Shown here: piece by piece, positions 53,380 to 63,561 of the stretch
How positions within the stretch are numbered: position 1 is the first letter of the stretch
Layout: every line of letters begins with the position of its first letter
Assembly (NCBI RefSeq): GCF_000227115.2
Contig: NC_016487.1
Span: forward strand, 722,485-786,484
Reading direction: 5' to 3'
Origin: Naumovozyma dairenensis CBS 421
Taxonomy: Eukaryota > Ascomycota > Saccharomycetes > Saccharomycetales > Saccharomycetaceae
Length of the DNA stretch: 64,000 nucleotides
Notes under the pieces: generated by a model
Told to the model about the DNA's origin: nothing
What the model saw: the letters and a program-made list of their open reading frames with translations, nothing else
The model's database searches: none
Made by a program: the position numbers and the translations under genes

Positions 53380-55146
53380 ATGTCTGTAATTTCTGATAGT
53401 GATAACGAAACAGATGTCGTCTCAAGAAGTTTATGTGGTGTCGTCGATATAGGTTCCAGTGGTATCCGATTCAGTATCTCTTCGAAGGCAGCTCATCATG
53501 CTAGGATAATGCCCTGTGTCTTTAAAGATAGAGTAGGAGTGTCCCTACATGACGTCCAATATGAACCTACTACGTTGAAAAAGATTCCAATCCCGCAAGG
53601 GATTATAAATGAAATTTGTGCAGCTATGAAGAGATTTAAATTAATATGCGAAGATTTTGGTGTTCCTGAATCAAGCGTAAGAGTTATTTCTACTGATACT
53701 GCTAAGAATGCTTTAAATGCAGATGAATTCTTGAATGCAATCTACGAAAGTACAGGTTGGAATGTAGAGTTATTTTCTAGAGAGGAAGAGGCAAGAACCG
53801 GTGTTTATAGTGTAACCTCTTCATTTAATACAGTAAGTGGGTTATATTTAGATATCGGTGGAGTTACTACCCAAATATCATGGGTTATTTCAGCAGAAGG
53901 AGAAATTTTACAATCATCCACCCCCGTTTCGTTAAATTACGGTTCAAGTTCGCTTTCAAGTAGATTAAAATTGGAAGATAGAAGGGCGATTTTCTTCGAA
54001 ATAAAGAATGCTTTCAAAGAAGCCATAGATAAAATATCTATTCCCGAACATATGTTGGAAGAAGCAAAGGCAAATGGTGGATTTGATCTATGGACTAGAG
54101 GGGGCGGATTTCGAGGAATGGCTCATTTGTTATTGGCTGAATCCAAAAGCTATCCAATCCAAACGATTATTAATGGGTTTTCATGTAATTATGACGAATT
54201 TTCATCAATGGCAGCGTACATATTTTTGAAAGACCATATCCCTTTTTCGAAAGAAAAGAGAATCTTTAAAGTATCAGAACGAAGAGCACAACAGATGCCG
54301 GCAGTCGCACTACTAGTAAGTGCAGCGTTCGAAAGTTTACCTCCAATTAAAACCATCCATTTCAGCGAAGGTGGTGTAAGAGAGGGATGTCTTTATTCAA
54401 TTTTGCCAAGGGATATACGAGCTCAAGATCCGCTATTGATTGCTTCAAGACCATATGCTCCTTTGTTGGCTGAAAAATATTTAAACTTACTAGGTACTTC
54501 CATTCCACAAAATGAAATCCCTAAATTAGTATTGGAACGCATTGCTCCAGCGTTATGTAACTTAGCGTTCGTTCATTCCTCTTATCCTAAAGAGTTACAA
54601 CCAACTGCTGCATTACATGTTGCTACAAGAGGTATTATTGCCGGCTGCCATGGATTATCGCATAGGATTAGAGCGCTAATTGGTATTGCTTTATGTAATA
54701 GATGGGGTGGTAACATACCTGAACAGGAAGAAACATATATGCAAGCTCTTGAAGAAATGGTGTTACGTGAAGAAGAAAGAATTGAAGCGAAAAGAATCAT
54801 TTGGTGGACGAAATATATTGGAACTATTATGTATGTTATTTGTGGTGTTCATCCAGGAGGGAACATAAGAGATGATGTTTTTGATTTTTATGTCAAACAA
54901 CAAACTCAAGGCCAAAATTCAAAGAGTGATCGCATACCAAAGGAGTTACGTAGTATTGCGTCATATACGGCGGTAAATCCATCACCGAAACATCGTGAAT
55001 TTGAAGTAATTGTAAGAATTAGTAAAGACGATCTAAAAACAAGTGCATCGGTAAGATCAAGAATCATTACATTGCAAAAAAAAGTCAGGAAACTGTCTAG
55101 AGGTAGTTCTGAAAAGGTAAAGATAGGAGTAATGTTTCATGAGTAA
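53380..55146 (+). CDS. RTG2: Retrograde signalling sensor RTG2 (Ppx/GppA-type ATPase)
   Basis: A 588-residue cytosolic protein with an actin/Hsp70-type ATP-binding fold related to exopolyphosphatases. It relieves Mks1 inhibition so that Rtg1/Rtg3 can switch on retrograde genes when mitochondria fail, and is also found in the SLIK complex. Motifs: CGVVDIGSSGIRFSISS (phosphate 1 loop), VISTDTAKNALNADEF, YLDIGGVTTQISWV (second phosphate loop), FSEGGVREGCLYS. Length equals S. cerevisiae Rtg2 exactly. Start ATG at 53380. Confidence 0.98.
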   Translation: MSVISDSDNETDVVSRSLCGVVDIGSSGIRFSISSKAAHHARIMPCVFKDRVGVSLHDVQYEPTTLKKIPIPQGIINEICAAMKRFKLICEDFGVPESSVRVISTDTAKNALNADEFLNAIYESTGWNVELFSREEEARTGVYSVTSSFNTVSGLYLDIGGVTTQISWVISAEGEILQSSTPVSLNYGSSSLSSRLKLEDRRAIFFEIKNAFKEAIDKISIPEHMLEEAKANGGFDLWTRGGGFRGMAHLLLAESKSYPIQTIINGFSCNYDEFSSMAAYIFLKDHIPFSKEKRIFKVSERRAQQMPAVALLVSAAFESLPPIKTIHFSEGGVREGCLYSILPRDIRAQDPLLIASRPYAPLLAEKYLNLLGTSIPQNEIPKLVLERIAPALCNLAFVHSSYPKELQPTAALHVATRGIIAGCHGLSHRIRALIGIALCNRWGGNIPEQEETYMQALEEMVLREEERIEAKRIIWWTKYIGTIMYVICGVHPGGNIRDDVFDFYVKQQTQGQNSKSDRIPKELRSIASYTAVNPSPKHREFEVIVRISKDDLKTSASVRSRIITLQKKVRKLSRGSSEKVKIGVMFHE

Positions 55147-55723
55147 CCATGAATGCTTTTGTTTTCATATAGAATATTCTTGATATATATACTTTTGGAC
55201 GTACATTTAATTAAGCAATTACCATGAAAGTGTAGATAATAACATTTAAATTTAGAGCAAGGTGACAGCCTCCCCATAACATTTGAGGCCTGCGAAAGAT
55301 TTCTTTTTCATTACCTTTGACAATGTCCCCGCCTTTTATCGCCAGAGCACTGAGTTACTTTCTTAATTCTGATGCAGTTCCGGTTCTGTACATTCTGTCC
55401 TAAAGCATGTTAGTTATATTTACATATCGTTTCAATTAGTATCAATATTATATAAAGGCAGATTGGGGCAAAAAATGGGCTTTTTCCTTTTTGGTCTTTT
55501 TCTTGTTTCCTATTTAATGTTTAACGTCACGCTAAACATTCATATGATACGACTTCAATCATATGAAGTGAGATGTTTCAAAGTATTTAGGCTACCATTC
55601 ATTACCGTGTCTACATTCTATTTCTTAAATTAAAATAAAAAATTCTATATATCTTTATACTTACATAAATTCGTTAAAAACGTAAAAATCATATATTTTG
55701 GTCATTTTTTAGAAACGACTCGT
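55147..55723. other. Intergenic, shared 3' region of RTG2 and HXK2
   Basis: Convergent genes. It includes a T-rich tract near 55484-55510 and AT-rich stretches. No gene or repeat is seen. Confidence 0.4.
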
Positions 55724-57184
55724 CTAAGCACCAATGACACCTACAGATTTACCGGCAGCTAATCTTTTTTCAGTGACAGCGGCAATAATAGCGGCACCGG
55801 CACCTGACCCATCTTCACTTGGAGACAATATAATTGGATATTGATCGATTGGAGCTGGAGTCCAGTCAAAAATATCTCTTAAGGCTTCAGCAGCATGTTG
55901 TTGGAAACCTGGATATAATTTGTAGACTGAACCATCACAAGCTGCATGACCGGACTTGTAACCTCTCTTTTGGAAAATAGCAGCAATACCACAAACAGCT
56001 AATCTAGCGGCTCTGATACCAACCAATTCACATAAACGTCTGATCAATTTACGTTCTTGAACAGTGGTGCTGATACCCAAATCCTTTTGTAACAAAGCAT
56101 CAGTGTCTTCTAAGTTTTCGAATGGATCTTCTTCAATTCTAGCTGGGTAAGAAGTATCCATGATATAAGGAGTGTTCAATTTAGTCATATCTTGACCCTT
56201 CAAGATGAAACCCTTGTCATGTAAATCGATTAAAGCTAAACGAACTAATTCACCCAGGTAGTAACCGGAGGACATCTTTTCGAAAGCTTGTTGACCTGGT
56301 CTTGGAGAATCTTCATCAATCTTGATATCGTACTTGTTTCTTGGTAAGACGACATGTTCATTATCGAAGGAACCGTATTCACAGTTGATAGCCATTGGAG
56401 AATCCTTTGGAATATCATCAGCCAATTTTCCTTCCAATTTTGGAATATCAGCGACATTTTCGTAATAAGCACCATTAATACCAGTACCGAAAATGACACC
56501 CATCTTAGCATCAGCATCAGTGTATAAAGAAGCAACTAAAGTACCTGTAGTATCGTTAATTAAAGCGACAACGTTAATTGGGATTTTTCTAGCTTCCAAT
56601 TGTTTTTGTAACATTGGAACGACATCATGACCTTCGACATTTGGAATATCGAAACCTTTAGTCCATCTTTGTAAAACACCACTGTTAATTTTACTTTGAG
56701 AAGCTGGGAATGAGAAAGTGAAACCTAATGGTAATGGTTTGGAGACACCTTCTGGGAAGATTTCTTCAACGAATTCTTTCAAAGAGTCAGCAATAAACCC
56801 GAACAATTCATCTGGATCTTGAGTAGTTCTCATACCTTCTGGAATCTTATATTTAGATTGAGTAGTATCGAAAGTACGATCACCACCTAATTTAACCAAG
56901 ACGACTCTCAAGTTAGTTCCACCCAAATCGATAGCCAAGTAATCACCAGATTCCTTACCAGTTGGGTAATCGACAACCCAACCTGGAATCATTGGAATGT
57001 TACCACCTTCTTTAGATAAACCTTTATTTAATTCACTGATGAAATGCTTGGTGACAGCTTTCAATTGATCAGCGGAAACGTGGAAGACAGATTCCAATTC
57101 TTCTAATTGTTCTAATAACTCCTTTGGGACATCAGCCATGGAGCCCTTTCTGGCAGGTGGTTTCTTTGGACCTAAATGAACCAT
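55724..57184 (-). CDS. HXK2: Hexokinase HXK2
   Basis: A 486-residue hexokinase that phosphorylates glucose and fructose; in S. cerevisiae Hxk2 also acts in glucose repression with Mig1. Motifs: LAIDLGGTNLRVVLVKLGGD (phosphate 1), LGFTFSFPASQ (sugar binding), INDTTGTLVASLYTD (catalytic Asp), GTGINGAYYE (phosphate 2) and AEDGSGAGAA-like SEDGSGAGAA (adenosine). The N-terminal KKPPARKGSM keeps the basic segment that in S. cerevisiae mediates Mig1 binding, with the phosphorylated Ser. Length equals S. cerevisiae Hxk2. HXK1 is the ohnologue; position between RTG2 and FZF1 supports HXK2. Codon use is strongly biased. Confidence 0.97.
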   Translation of the reverse strand: MVHLGPKKPPARKGSMADVPKELLEQLEELESVFHVSADQLKAVTKHFISELNKGLSKEGGNIPMIPGWVVDYPTGKESGDYLAIDLGGTNLRVVLVKLGGDRTFDTTQSKYKIPEGMRTTQDPDELFGFIADSLKEFVEEIFPEGVSKPLPLGFTFSFPASQSKINSGVLQRWTKGFDIPNVEGHDVVPMLQKQLEARKIPINVVALINDTTGTLVASLYTDADAKMGVIFGTGINGAYYENVADIPKLEGKLADDIPKDSPMAINCEYGSFDNEHVVLPRNKYDIKIDEDSPRPGQQAFEKMSSGYYLGELVRLALIDLHDKGFILKGQDMTKLNTPYIMDTSYPARIEEDPFENLEDTDALLQKDLGISTTVQERKLIRRLCELVGIRAARLAVCGIAAIFQKRGYKSGHAACDGSVYKLYPGFQQHAAEALRDIFDWTPAPIDQYPIILSPSEDGSGAGAAIIAAVTEKRLAAGKSVGVIGA

Positions 57185-57584
57185 TTTTTGATTTGATATG
57201 TGTTGTTTTGTTGATTTGTTTTAAAATAAAAACTAAAATATATATCGAACAGGAAAAGGGTAGATAAAAAATAACTACAAAAGGAAAAAAAAAAAGGGAA
57301 AGTGATGTAGGAATAATTACTCCACATAACTTTAAAAAATTGCTAGATTTCCATTGAAGTTTTTATACGATTTTGGGTACAACGTGGAAAGTTTAAGAAC
57401 ATCATCTGGAAAAAAAAGTTTCAACCGATGCCCAAATCGTCGAAGAGTCGACGACGACTTTCTTTCAGCCGTTGTCGCGGCTTTTCTCTGCGACGCCAAA
57501 CCAGAAAAGCCATGGTGAAATATGTTTATATAATAAATAAATAATAATGATGATAAGAATAATACCCGCGGGTCCTTTCGCAGG

Positions 57585-57616
57585 GACAGAGACAGAGACA
57601 GAGACAGAGAGAGAGA
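57585..57616. repeat. GACAGA tandem repeat
   Basis: Four perfect GACAGA units from 57585 to 57608, then a short GA run. Confidence 0.95.
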
Positions 57617-57853
57617 CCGTTGGCGAAAAAAACGGGAATTTGCGACGAGTTTCGCCGAAATTCTTTTTGTTCTTTCTTACTAAATAAATTACACGAAGAC
57701 CCTATCGGGGGAAAGACATGTCAACTTCCCCGCCTACGTCAGCGGATGCCTTTTAGGTGGATTATCTCGTTTTGTTAGAGATTTCCTCAAGCATCATCGC
57801 CACAACCATCGCATTCTTTCCTTCACTAAATTCCTGTAGTATCCACAAATAGT

Positions 57854-57917
57854 GAATGAAGGAATGAAGGAATGAAAGAATGAAAGAATGAAAGAATGAA
57901 AGAATGAAAGAATGAAA
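57854..57917. repeat. GAATGAAR 8-bp tandem repeat in the HXK2 promoter
   Basis: Eight units: the first two are GAATGAAG, the other six GAATGAAA, without gaps. It lies about 670 bp upstream of HXK2. Confidence 0.97.
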
Positions 57918-58528
57918 GAAGTTTATGGACCGGGGATAGCAAGTACGTGCGTATTAGCTTCCTTTCCTGAATAAACTTTTCATCACTTACATACCTATCT
58001 TTGATACTTAAACTCAAAGTGTATATTATATTTGCGTGTGCGTGCGTGGAGAAGGTTCACCGCCAAATTTCAATTGTGCTAAACGTGAAGAATACTACAT
58101 ATGAAGATTCATTGAAATTGAAGGAACGAAGCCTGTGAAATTTATCGTGAGATTCCTTTAATCGCTATCAATCTTGTTATCGATACTTCATTTACCCGTT
58201 CGTACAGCAAAGGCTTTTCTTAAAAAGATGAATATACGTGCCTTTTGACATATAATGCGGGGTACAATGTTCTTGTTCAGTACCAACGTACGTATTGGCA
58301 AACACTTCTACGTACAAACTTACGCAAAATAGTTAACTGTTTCCTTTTGTTCCTGTTTTATAAATATTCCATTCCCATCAACGAATGTGTACATACGTAA
58401 AGTTATGTGTGTACGTACTAACTACCTGACCTTCCCATCGATGATAGACTATCTTGAAGAATTTAATTATGCTAGACATAACAATAGATACAATAAAAAA
58501 TAAATAAATAAGTTCCCATCAAAAGGTC

Positions 58529-59581
58529 TTAGAGTGATGATGGTTCGAAAACATTAATATAACCAAATTTAATTAAAGTTTCAGGAATGAAAGCATGATC
58601 TTGATCATAATGTTCAATTAAATCGAAAACAGATTCTGTCTTTGGATCACATCTAAAAGAACAATCTCTACAACGTAAATCGCTCCAGTCTAATAAATTA
58701 GTTTCATCAGGAGTTTGCGGATTCATGACCTGTTCCGGGTTTATAGTAGTTGTTGTAATAGTATCAAAACCACTATTTAAATTAGTCATATCAACAGAAA
58801 CTGTTGGAATATGATTATGAATGTTCTTTTGTTTCGCGTTCAAATCATTAATTTCAGAATTTTCAGTACCAGTACTTGATAATGGTGTAGTTCCATTAAC
58901 CAAATCATTCAAATTCAAAGTACTATTATCATTAGAAGGACAAGGTTTACTTGGATCGTACTTGAATTCATCAGCTGTGTCTGGATACACTAATCTACTT
59001 ACCAAATGATTCTCTAATAAATGATTGATCAAATCTTCACCAGGTTGAATGATCTTATCACAATCTTCATATGGACATGTCATCAACAGATTTGAAGAAT
59101 CTTCTTCTTCAGAGCCAAAGTTCATAGACATCAAACGATCTGTAACTTGTTCATCTGGAGGTGTAACTTGTTGCTGTATTGGGGTTTTTTCAACGCCAGA
59201 TTTAATCTTAGGTGTACTAGTAACTTTGTCATTAGTTGTGGCAGTTTTAGCATTAGTAGATTTCTTATCAAGACTTTGAGCCAATTTCTTTGCATGTGTG
59301 TTCAAATGTCTCTTTAATTGTTGATTAGTAATGAAACCTTTACCACAAATTCGACATTTCAAAGGTTTCTCTTTGGAATGTGTCCATTTATGTACTTTTA
59401 AATGACATGGTCTCATAAATTTCTTATTACAACCAGGAACATCACATACATAGGGTCTCTCGTTAGTATGCGACGATCTATGTTGTTGCAACAAACATGG
59501 TCTATCAAAAACACGTTCACAGCCATCAAATTGGCACTTATATATTCTTTTCGATCTTTTGGACTTCGTACCCTGAACCAT
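58529..59581 (-). CDS. FZF1: Zinc-finger transcription factor FZF1
   Basis: A 350-residue C2H2 activator; in S. cerevisiae Fzf1 drives the sulphite pump gene SSU1 and responds to nitrosative stress. Five fingers are visible: residues about 13-37 ([10 protein letters not shown]...H), 43-67 ([10 protein letters not shown]...H), 73-95 (CRICGKGF...H), then a separate fourth ([10 protein letters not shown]...H, near 168) and a C-terminal fifth (CRDCSFRC...H, near 305). The long linkers are Ser/Thr/Asn-rich. Layout and finger sequences match Fzf1 (299 residues). Start ATG at 59579-59581. It is the last gene of the conserved block. Confidence 0.95.
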   Translation of the reverse strand: MVQGTKSKRSKRIYKCQFDGCERVFDRPCLLQQHRSSHTNERPYVCDVPGCNKKFMRPCHLKVHKWTHSKEKPLKCRICGKGFITNQQLKRHLNTHAKKLAQSLDKKSTNAKTATTNDKVTSTPKIKSGVEKTPIQQQVTPPDEQVTDRLMSMNFGSEEEDSSNLLMTCPYEDCDKIIQPGEDLINHLLENHLVSRLVYPDTADEFKYDPSKPCPSNDNSTLNLNDLVNGTTPLSSTGTENSEINDLNAKQKNIHNHIPTVSVDMTNLNSGFDTITTTTINPEQVMNPQTPDETNLLDWSDLRCRDCSFRCDPKTESVFDLIEHYDQDHAFIPETLIKFGYINVFEPSSL

Positions 59582-60377
59582 TTTATATTATGTTATGTTT
59601 TGCTGTCGGTTTTCTCTTTGAATATTTTTCCCCTTTTCGTTAAAGTGTGCAAGATACAGTGCAAATTTTTGATTACAAGAACATAATCTGCCAGACAAAT
59701 CAATGTCTCTTTTATCATTAGCTTCTAACAATGAAGTTCCATTTTTTTCAATTTGTTCTTCAGCGCATTATTCTGTTTGACGGTTTCCTTACAGGAAAAT
59801 CTTGAAAAAAATAAGTTAAACAGCCTAATTACGTACGTATATATGGTCTCCCACTTACCTGTCCAATTATATGGGCCGTATGCAAAGAAAACTACAAATA
59901 TTTCGAGAAAGATAATTCCCTCTATTTTAACTCTGTGGAAGGGACTGTTGATGTATACTTACAAGAAATCAAGGACTTAGGTGAGGGCAAAAAACTGAAT
60001 TACTTCTTAGCATATATTTTGTTAATAAAAATATATATATACAGAGAGGTAAAGAAATATTGATGAAACAGCATGGAAAGGATTCCCTAATTGCATCTTC
60101 TTTACAAAACAATATTTAAACGGCATTTCTTCGATTTCTGCTAAACTTCCTCTTATTTTATAACATACTATTTGTTGAGTGGAGAGTATATAAAATACAG
60201 AGATATATAAAAAGATACAGTTAAAATAGAATCCCTTATAATATTGTGTTTTGCTTATCGTTTTACGGCGGATTAATCAGCTTCCTTATGTTTTGCATTC
60301 TCATATAATACATGCAGTTCTCAACCATACTATAATATGGTATGCGTCAGAAATTCTAGCAAACATATAAATAGATA
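59582..60377. other. FZF1 upstream region, synteny ends
   Basis: No ZRT1, the next gene in S. cerevisiae, is found. A plus-strand frame open from about 59808 to 60063 (71 codons or more, no ATG) reads protein-like (EGTVDVYLQEIKDLGEGKKL) but matches nothing I know. Overlapping TACGTA palindromes lie at 59830-59839. Confidence 0.35.
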
Positions 60378-60643
60378 CTACTGACACCCATTAGATAACC
60401 ATTGAATCCTGTTCGTGGTTGCACATACTATAGGTGCCCAGGCAGTGATTGTTACAGCTACTGCGGCAATTACAATACCAGCAAGAGCAGCTAGTTTTGC
60501 CCAGCTATTCCTTTTGGACAAGTTAGGGTCATCCTGGTTTGAAGTAAATAAATTCGAGAAAACTAAGCTAACATGATCATTATGACAACTAACAAAGATC
60601 CGACCTTGTATTTGCTACTATTTGAATTGCCAGTTTGTGGCAT
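60378..60643 (-). pseudogene. Small membrane-protein-like frame, broken or spliced
   Basis: On the minus strand an ATG at 60641-60643 starts 26 codons (MPQTGNSNSSKYK, then hydrophobic) to a stop. An overlapping second frame ends at 60378 with DDPNLSKRNSWAKLAALAG, a hydrophobic helix (IVIAAVAVTITAW) and a short tail. One base change of frame would join them. A GT-AG intron at 60604-60534 would also keep the frame, but its donor GTCGGA and lack of a TACTAAC site make it unlikely. The family is unknown to me. Confidence 0.3.
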
Positions 60644-60993
60644 GGCTATGTTTGATTTCCCTTAAATCATAGTAATTATCCAATCCTTAAGTGACAATCA
60701 GTGATATTCAATTCGAAACCCAAAATCAATGTGTCGAAAGTTTTAGACAACACTTAGATTATTAGAACTAAATAAGATTGGTTGGTACGTACGTATGCTA
60801 AAGTTGCCTAAGTCAGATATGAGGTGTTTGTGGGTTTTTCATTGTTAGCACTTGTTCCGTTCGGATATCTCTCGAAATATTCAGGCAATACACCGAGATG
60901 GACAAATTAAGAAGACTGATTTCCAAATTCGAACAGACTAATTAACATACTTAGCAAAAATAAGAAGGAAGAATTACTACAAGTGAAAACTCA

Positions 60994-61430
60994 ATGATTG
61001 GATTAATTCAAATTATGAATGCAATAGTGCCACTATACAACAGATATATAGCTCTAGATATCATTCCCATAGTAGGAGAAAAAAGACATTGCATCCATAC
61101 TTATTTCGCACAACCCTGTTGTATTCAATCATATTTTCATGTTTGTGTATAAACCATTACATTTATGTAGCGAATAATAGCTTAATTAGCTGCCAGATTG
61201 AACAAGTTGAAACATCGACTTCTTGTGAGGGGTCTTATTTCCCATTTGATCTAAATTGGATTATAACTACTGCCATTTCCACATTGATCTTAGGTGATTC
61301 GGTCATAACAGGAGGGCAATTATTGCGTTCACGATGTGACCATATCGGCAAAGCAAAGAAATATATAACTTTAGGCTTATCCGTTTTCGTCGGATATACC
61401 CTAGGCTGCCAGCAACGTTATTTTGGTTGA
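60994..61430 (+). pseudogene. Multi-span membrane-protein-like gene with one frame break
   Basis: Frame one starts with ATG at 60994 (MIGLIQIMNAIVPLYNRYIA) and stops at 61152. Frame two, open from 60987 without any ATG, continues HPYLFRTTLLYSIIFSCL, CEGSYFPFDLNWIITTAIST and a Cys-containing tail to TGA at 61428-61430. The two meet at an A6 run (61079-61084), where a one-base length change would join them into about 145 residues with three or four hydrophobic segments. It is either a recent pseudogene or a sequencing error in the homopolymer. I do not recognise the family. Confidence 0.35.
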
Positions 61431-63098
61431 CTATGCAGTCTCTTGTAATATTTGTGTATCCATCCCAAATAAGGGGCTGGATATTTTGTTCTCTCTCGAT
61501 TGATACCTATACTCTATTCAATAGTAAACCATTTCCAATATTTTTCACTTTAAGGGTATGGAGAACTAGTTTATATACATTCGCTCTTCCAGCTCCCTGT
61601 GAATCAAAAGCAATCAAAATTAATAAATTTATGTAGTCATTTTGACAACTTGTGGTTTGTACAGATGCTTGTATTGGATCCTCGTTAAGGAAATTACATA
61701 TGTCTCGAGAATAATGCCGAAAGGGGAAATAGGAAATAAAGGTACGGGATACTATACGTAGATGACTACTTCTTTGGATTTAATATCGCGAGAATTTCTT
61801 TTTCTGGTCGCCATTTTGGTCCCAATCGTATGTCGTATAAAAAATAGATTCTTTTCATTTAAATTAAACTTGGGGCACCATTTCAAACTAAAGAAGGAAT
61901 TAAACCAAACTTGTGTCACCAGAGTGTTGAAATGAATAGCCATGAAACCAAAATGGTAAAGTTAAATAGAACGTATAGAGATTATAATGTGAATATTGAA
62001 GGTTGACTTGCACTATATGTGGCTTGCAACGATTAACAGTCAGAGGCAATAAATTGTTTAATTAACCCCCCTAAATATGTGTCATCTTATCTATAATGTT
62101 CCGTATATAATATTATATAAGTACTTAATAAATGTTCATTGGCCCAGCAATGATAACTTCGGAAAGAATCAATAAATTTTAAGAACGCATTTTTTGATGA
62201 GATTTTGGTATCTTATCTTGTGGAGCAATGTCAGATTTATATGTTTCAATCATTTATTAATAATATACAATGTTTTCTTCGTGATTTTTCATATATTATA
62301 TAATTAAAAGTGTATTTCTTTCTTAGGAGTTTCCTTTTGTAATTTTATATTTATCCAACATTTATTGTTAGTTAACTTAAAATTTAAATTATATATATTT
62401 ATATATCCAGAAATAATAAACTATAACTTATTACTTTTTTGATGACTTATCCATCATTTTTGAACGCAACTCAAGCTCGGGGGAATGACAAAAGCTGAGA
62501 CTTATTGGTTTCGATTTTTAACGTTAGCGACTGATAGTAAACATATTGGCAAAAGGAAATATTAGCGATTGATGTAGAATATTGATATTCTTTGTTGCTG
62601 TTAGGTTGTGATTAGTTATGCAAATTCCAACGCTCATTTGAAGAAGCTTTGGATGTACACAGGTACATATACCACGGAAGGGTATATCACTATCAGAAAA
62701 TCGATTTGCCGATAATGACTAAGAAATTTTACTTGGAAAATACATCGAAAGTAAGGATTTCCAAGACGAAGAGTATTTCTTGATCTAGCCACATTAGTGA
62801 GTAATGATAAGTGACGAAGTTCTTACATTAAGCTCTTTAATGCGCAGGAAAATTAGTATGTCATAAGTCAGGGGCAGCAGTCAAGACCAAGTATGAGTGA
62901 CCGGTTTAGGGTGGAATTCCCAAAAGTAAACGAAAGCCATCAAAACATACGTTAAAAATGATAATATTTTAAGGACCCACAAGCTTCATTTATTTCAGGT
63001 TTCTGGCAGGGAGCGGATGTCTGCAACCGCGAACGCTTCTCCGTCCTTATTGCAATACTCAGAATTTCTCGGTTAACTTATTTAGGTTGAAATTTCTT
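61431..63098. other. AT-rich gene-poor flank
   Basis: No supported gene. TTTTATATTTA at 62343-62353 matches the 11-bp ARS consensus WTTTAYRTTTW in an AT-rich setting, but such matches are common. A short open run (about 62633-62780, minus ATG) and an open frame on the minus strand at 61752-61943 carry no recognisable features. I saw no canonical CDEI/CDEIII centromere pair. Confidence 0.35.
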
Positions 63099-63305
63099 GA
63101 AGGTGTAGTGCATTGATTTTGTTAGCGCGTGAATGTGCACTACATGGGCGGTGACGGTATACTACACTGCGCGCCTTTCTGAGAAAACTGACGGTCGACT
63201 GCATTTCCAGCCGGTCAACTGCAAGATTTGACGGTCGACTACATTGCCTTGACGGTCAACTACAATTTTTGAAGGTCAACTGCATGGCAATGAAGGTCCA
63301 CTACA
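63099..63305. repeat. Degenerate repeat with about 20-bp period, core GGTCRACTRCA
   Basis: Six good copies of GACGGTCRACTRCA start at 63190, 63210, 63230, 63251, 63271 and 63292, that is every 20-21 bp. Weaker copies start at 63131 and 63153, and GAAGGTGTAGTGCA at 63099 is a further variant. Only the core is kept; the linkers vary. Confidence 0.85.
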
Positions 63306-63561
63306 CCATAAATGTATGGGTGCCACATATTGGAAATATCTTGTCACAATCGAAGCTGTTATACCTATATCGTTTGTTTACCCTTCTGTATAGTATTTAC
63401 GTGTACTTCCTTTCCAGCATGTTTTCGTGTTTCCCGAACATACAACCCTCTGTAATATTTCGTGTGTACTTGTTTGTTTGCTTAAATAAAGATCAGCCTA
63501 CATTACATCTCATAATCCTCTTTACCATCACAAAAGAACCCAAACAACTAATGGTTTAGAA

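Larger units (their letters stand above)
57185..58528. promoter_or_regulatory. Long HXK2 promoter and FZF1 3' region
   Basis: A 1.3-kb gene-free region. It contains a GACAGA array (57585-57616), an 8-bp array (57854-57917), a CCCCGC box at 57728-57733 (Mig1-like GC box but without the usual AT flank), CCCGCGGG near 57565, and four TACGTA palindromes at 58289-58417. The length suits a heavily regulated glucose gene. Which motifs act is inference. Confidence 0.5.

Noticed and set aside
62200..62460. Possible centromere or origin in the AT-rich flank
   Set aside because: No CDEI (RTCACRTG) and CDEIII (TTCCGAA) pair flanks the AT-rich part; the single ARS-consensus match is not evidence of an origin by itself.
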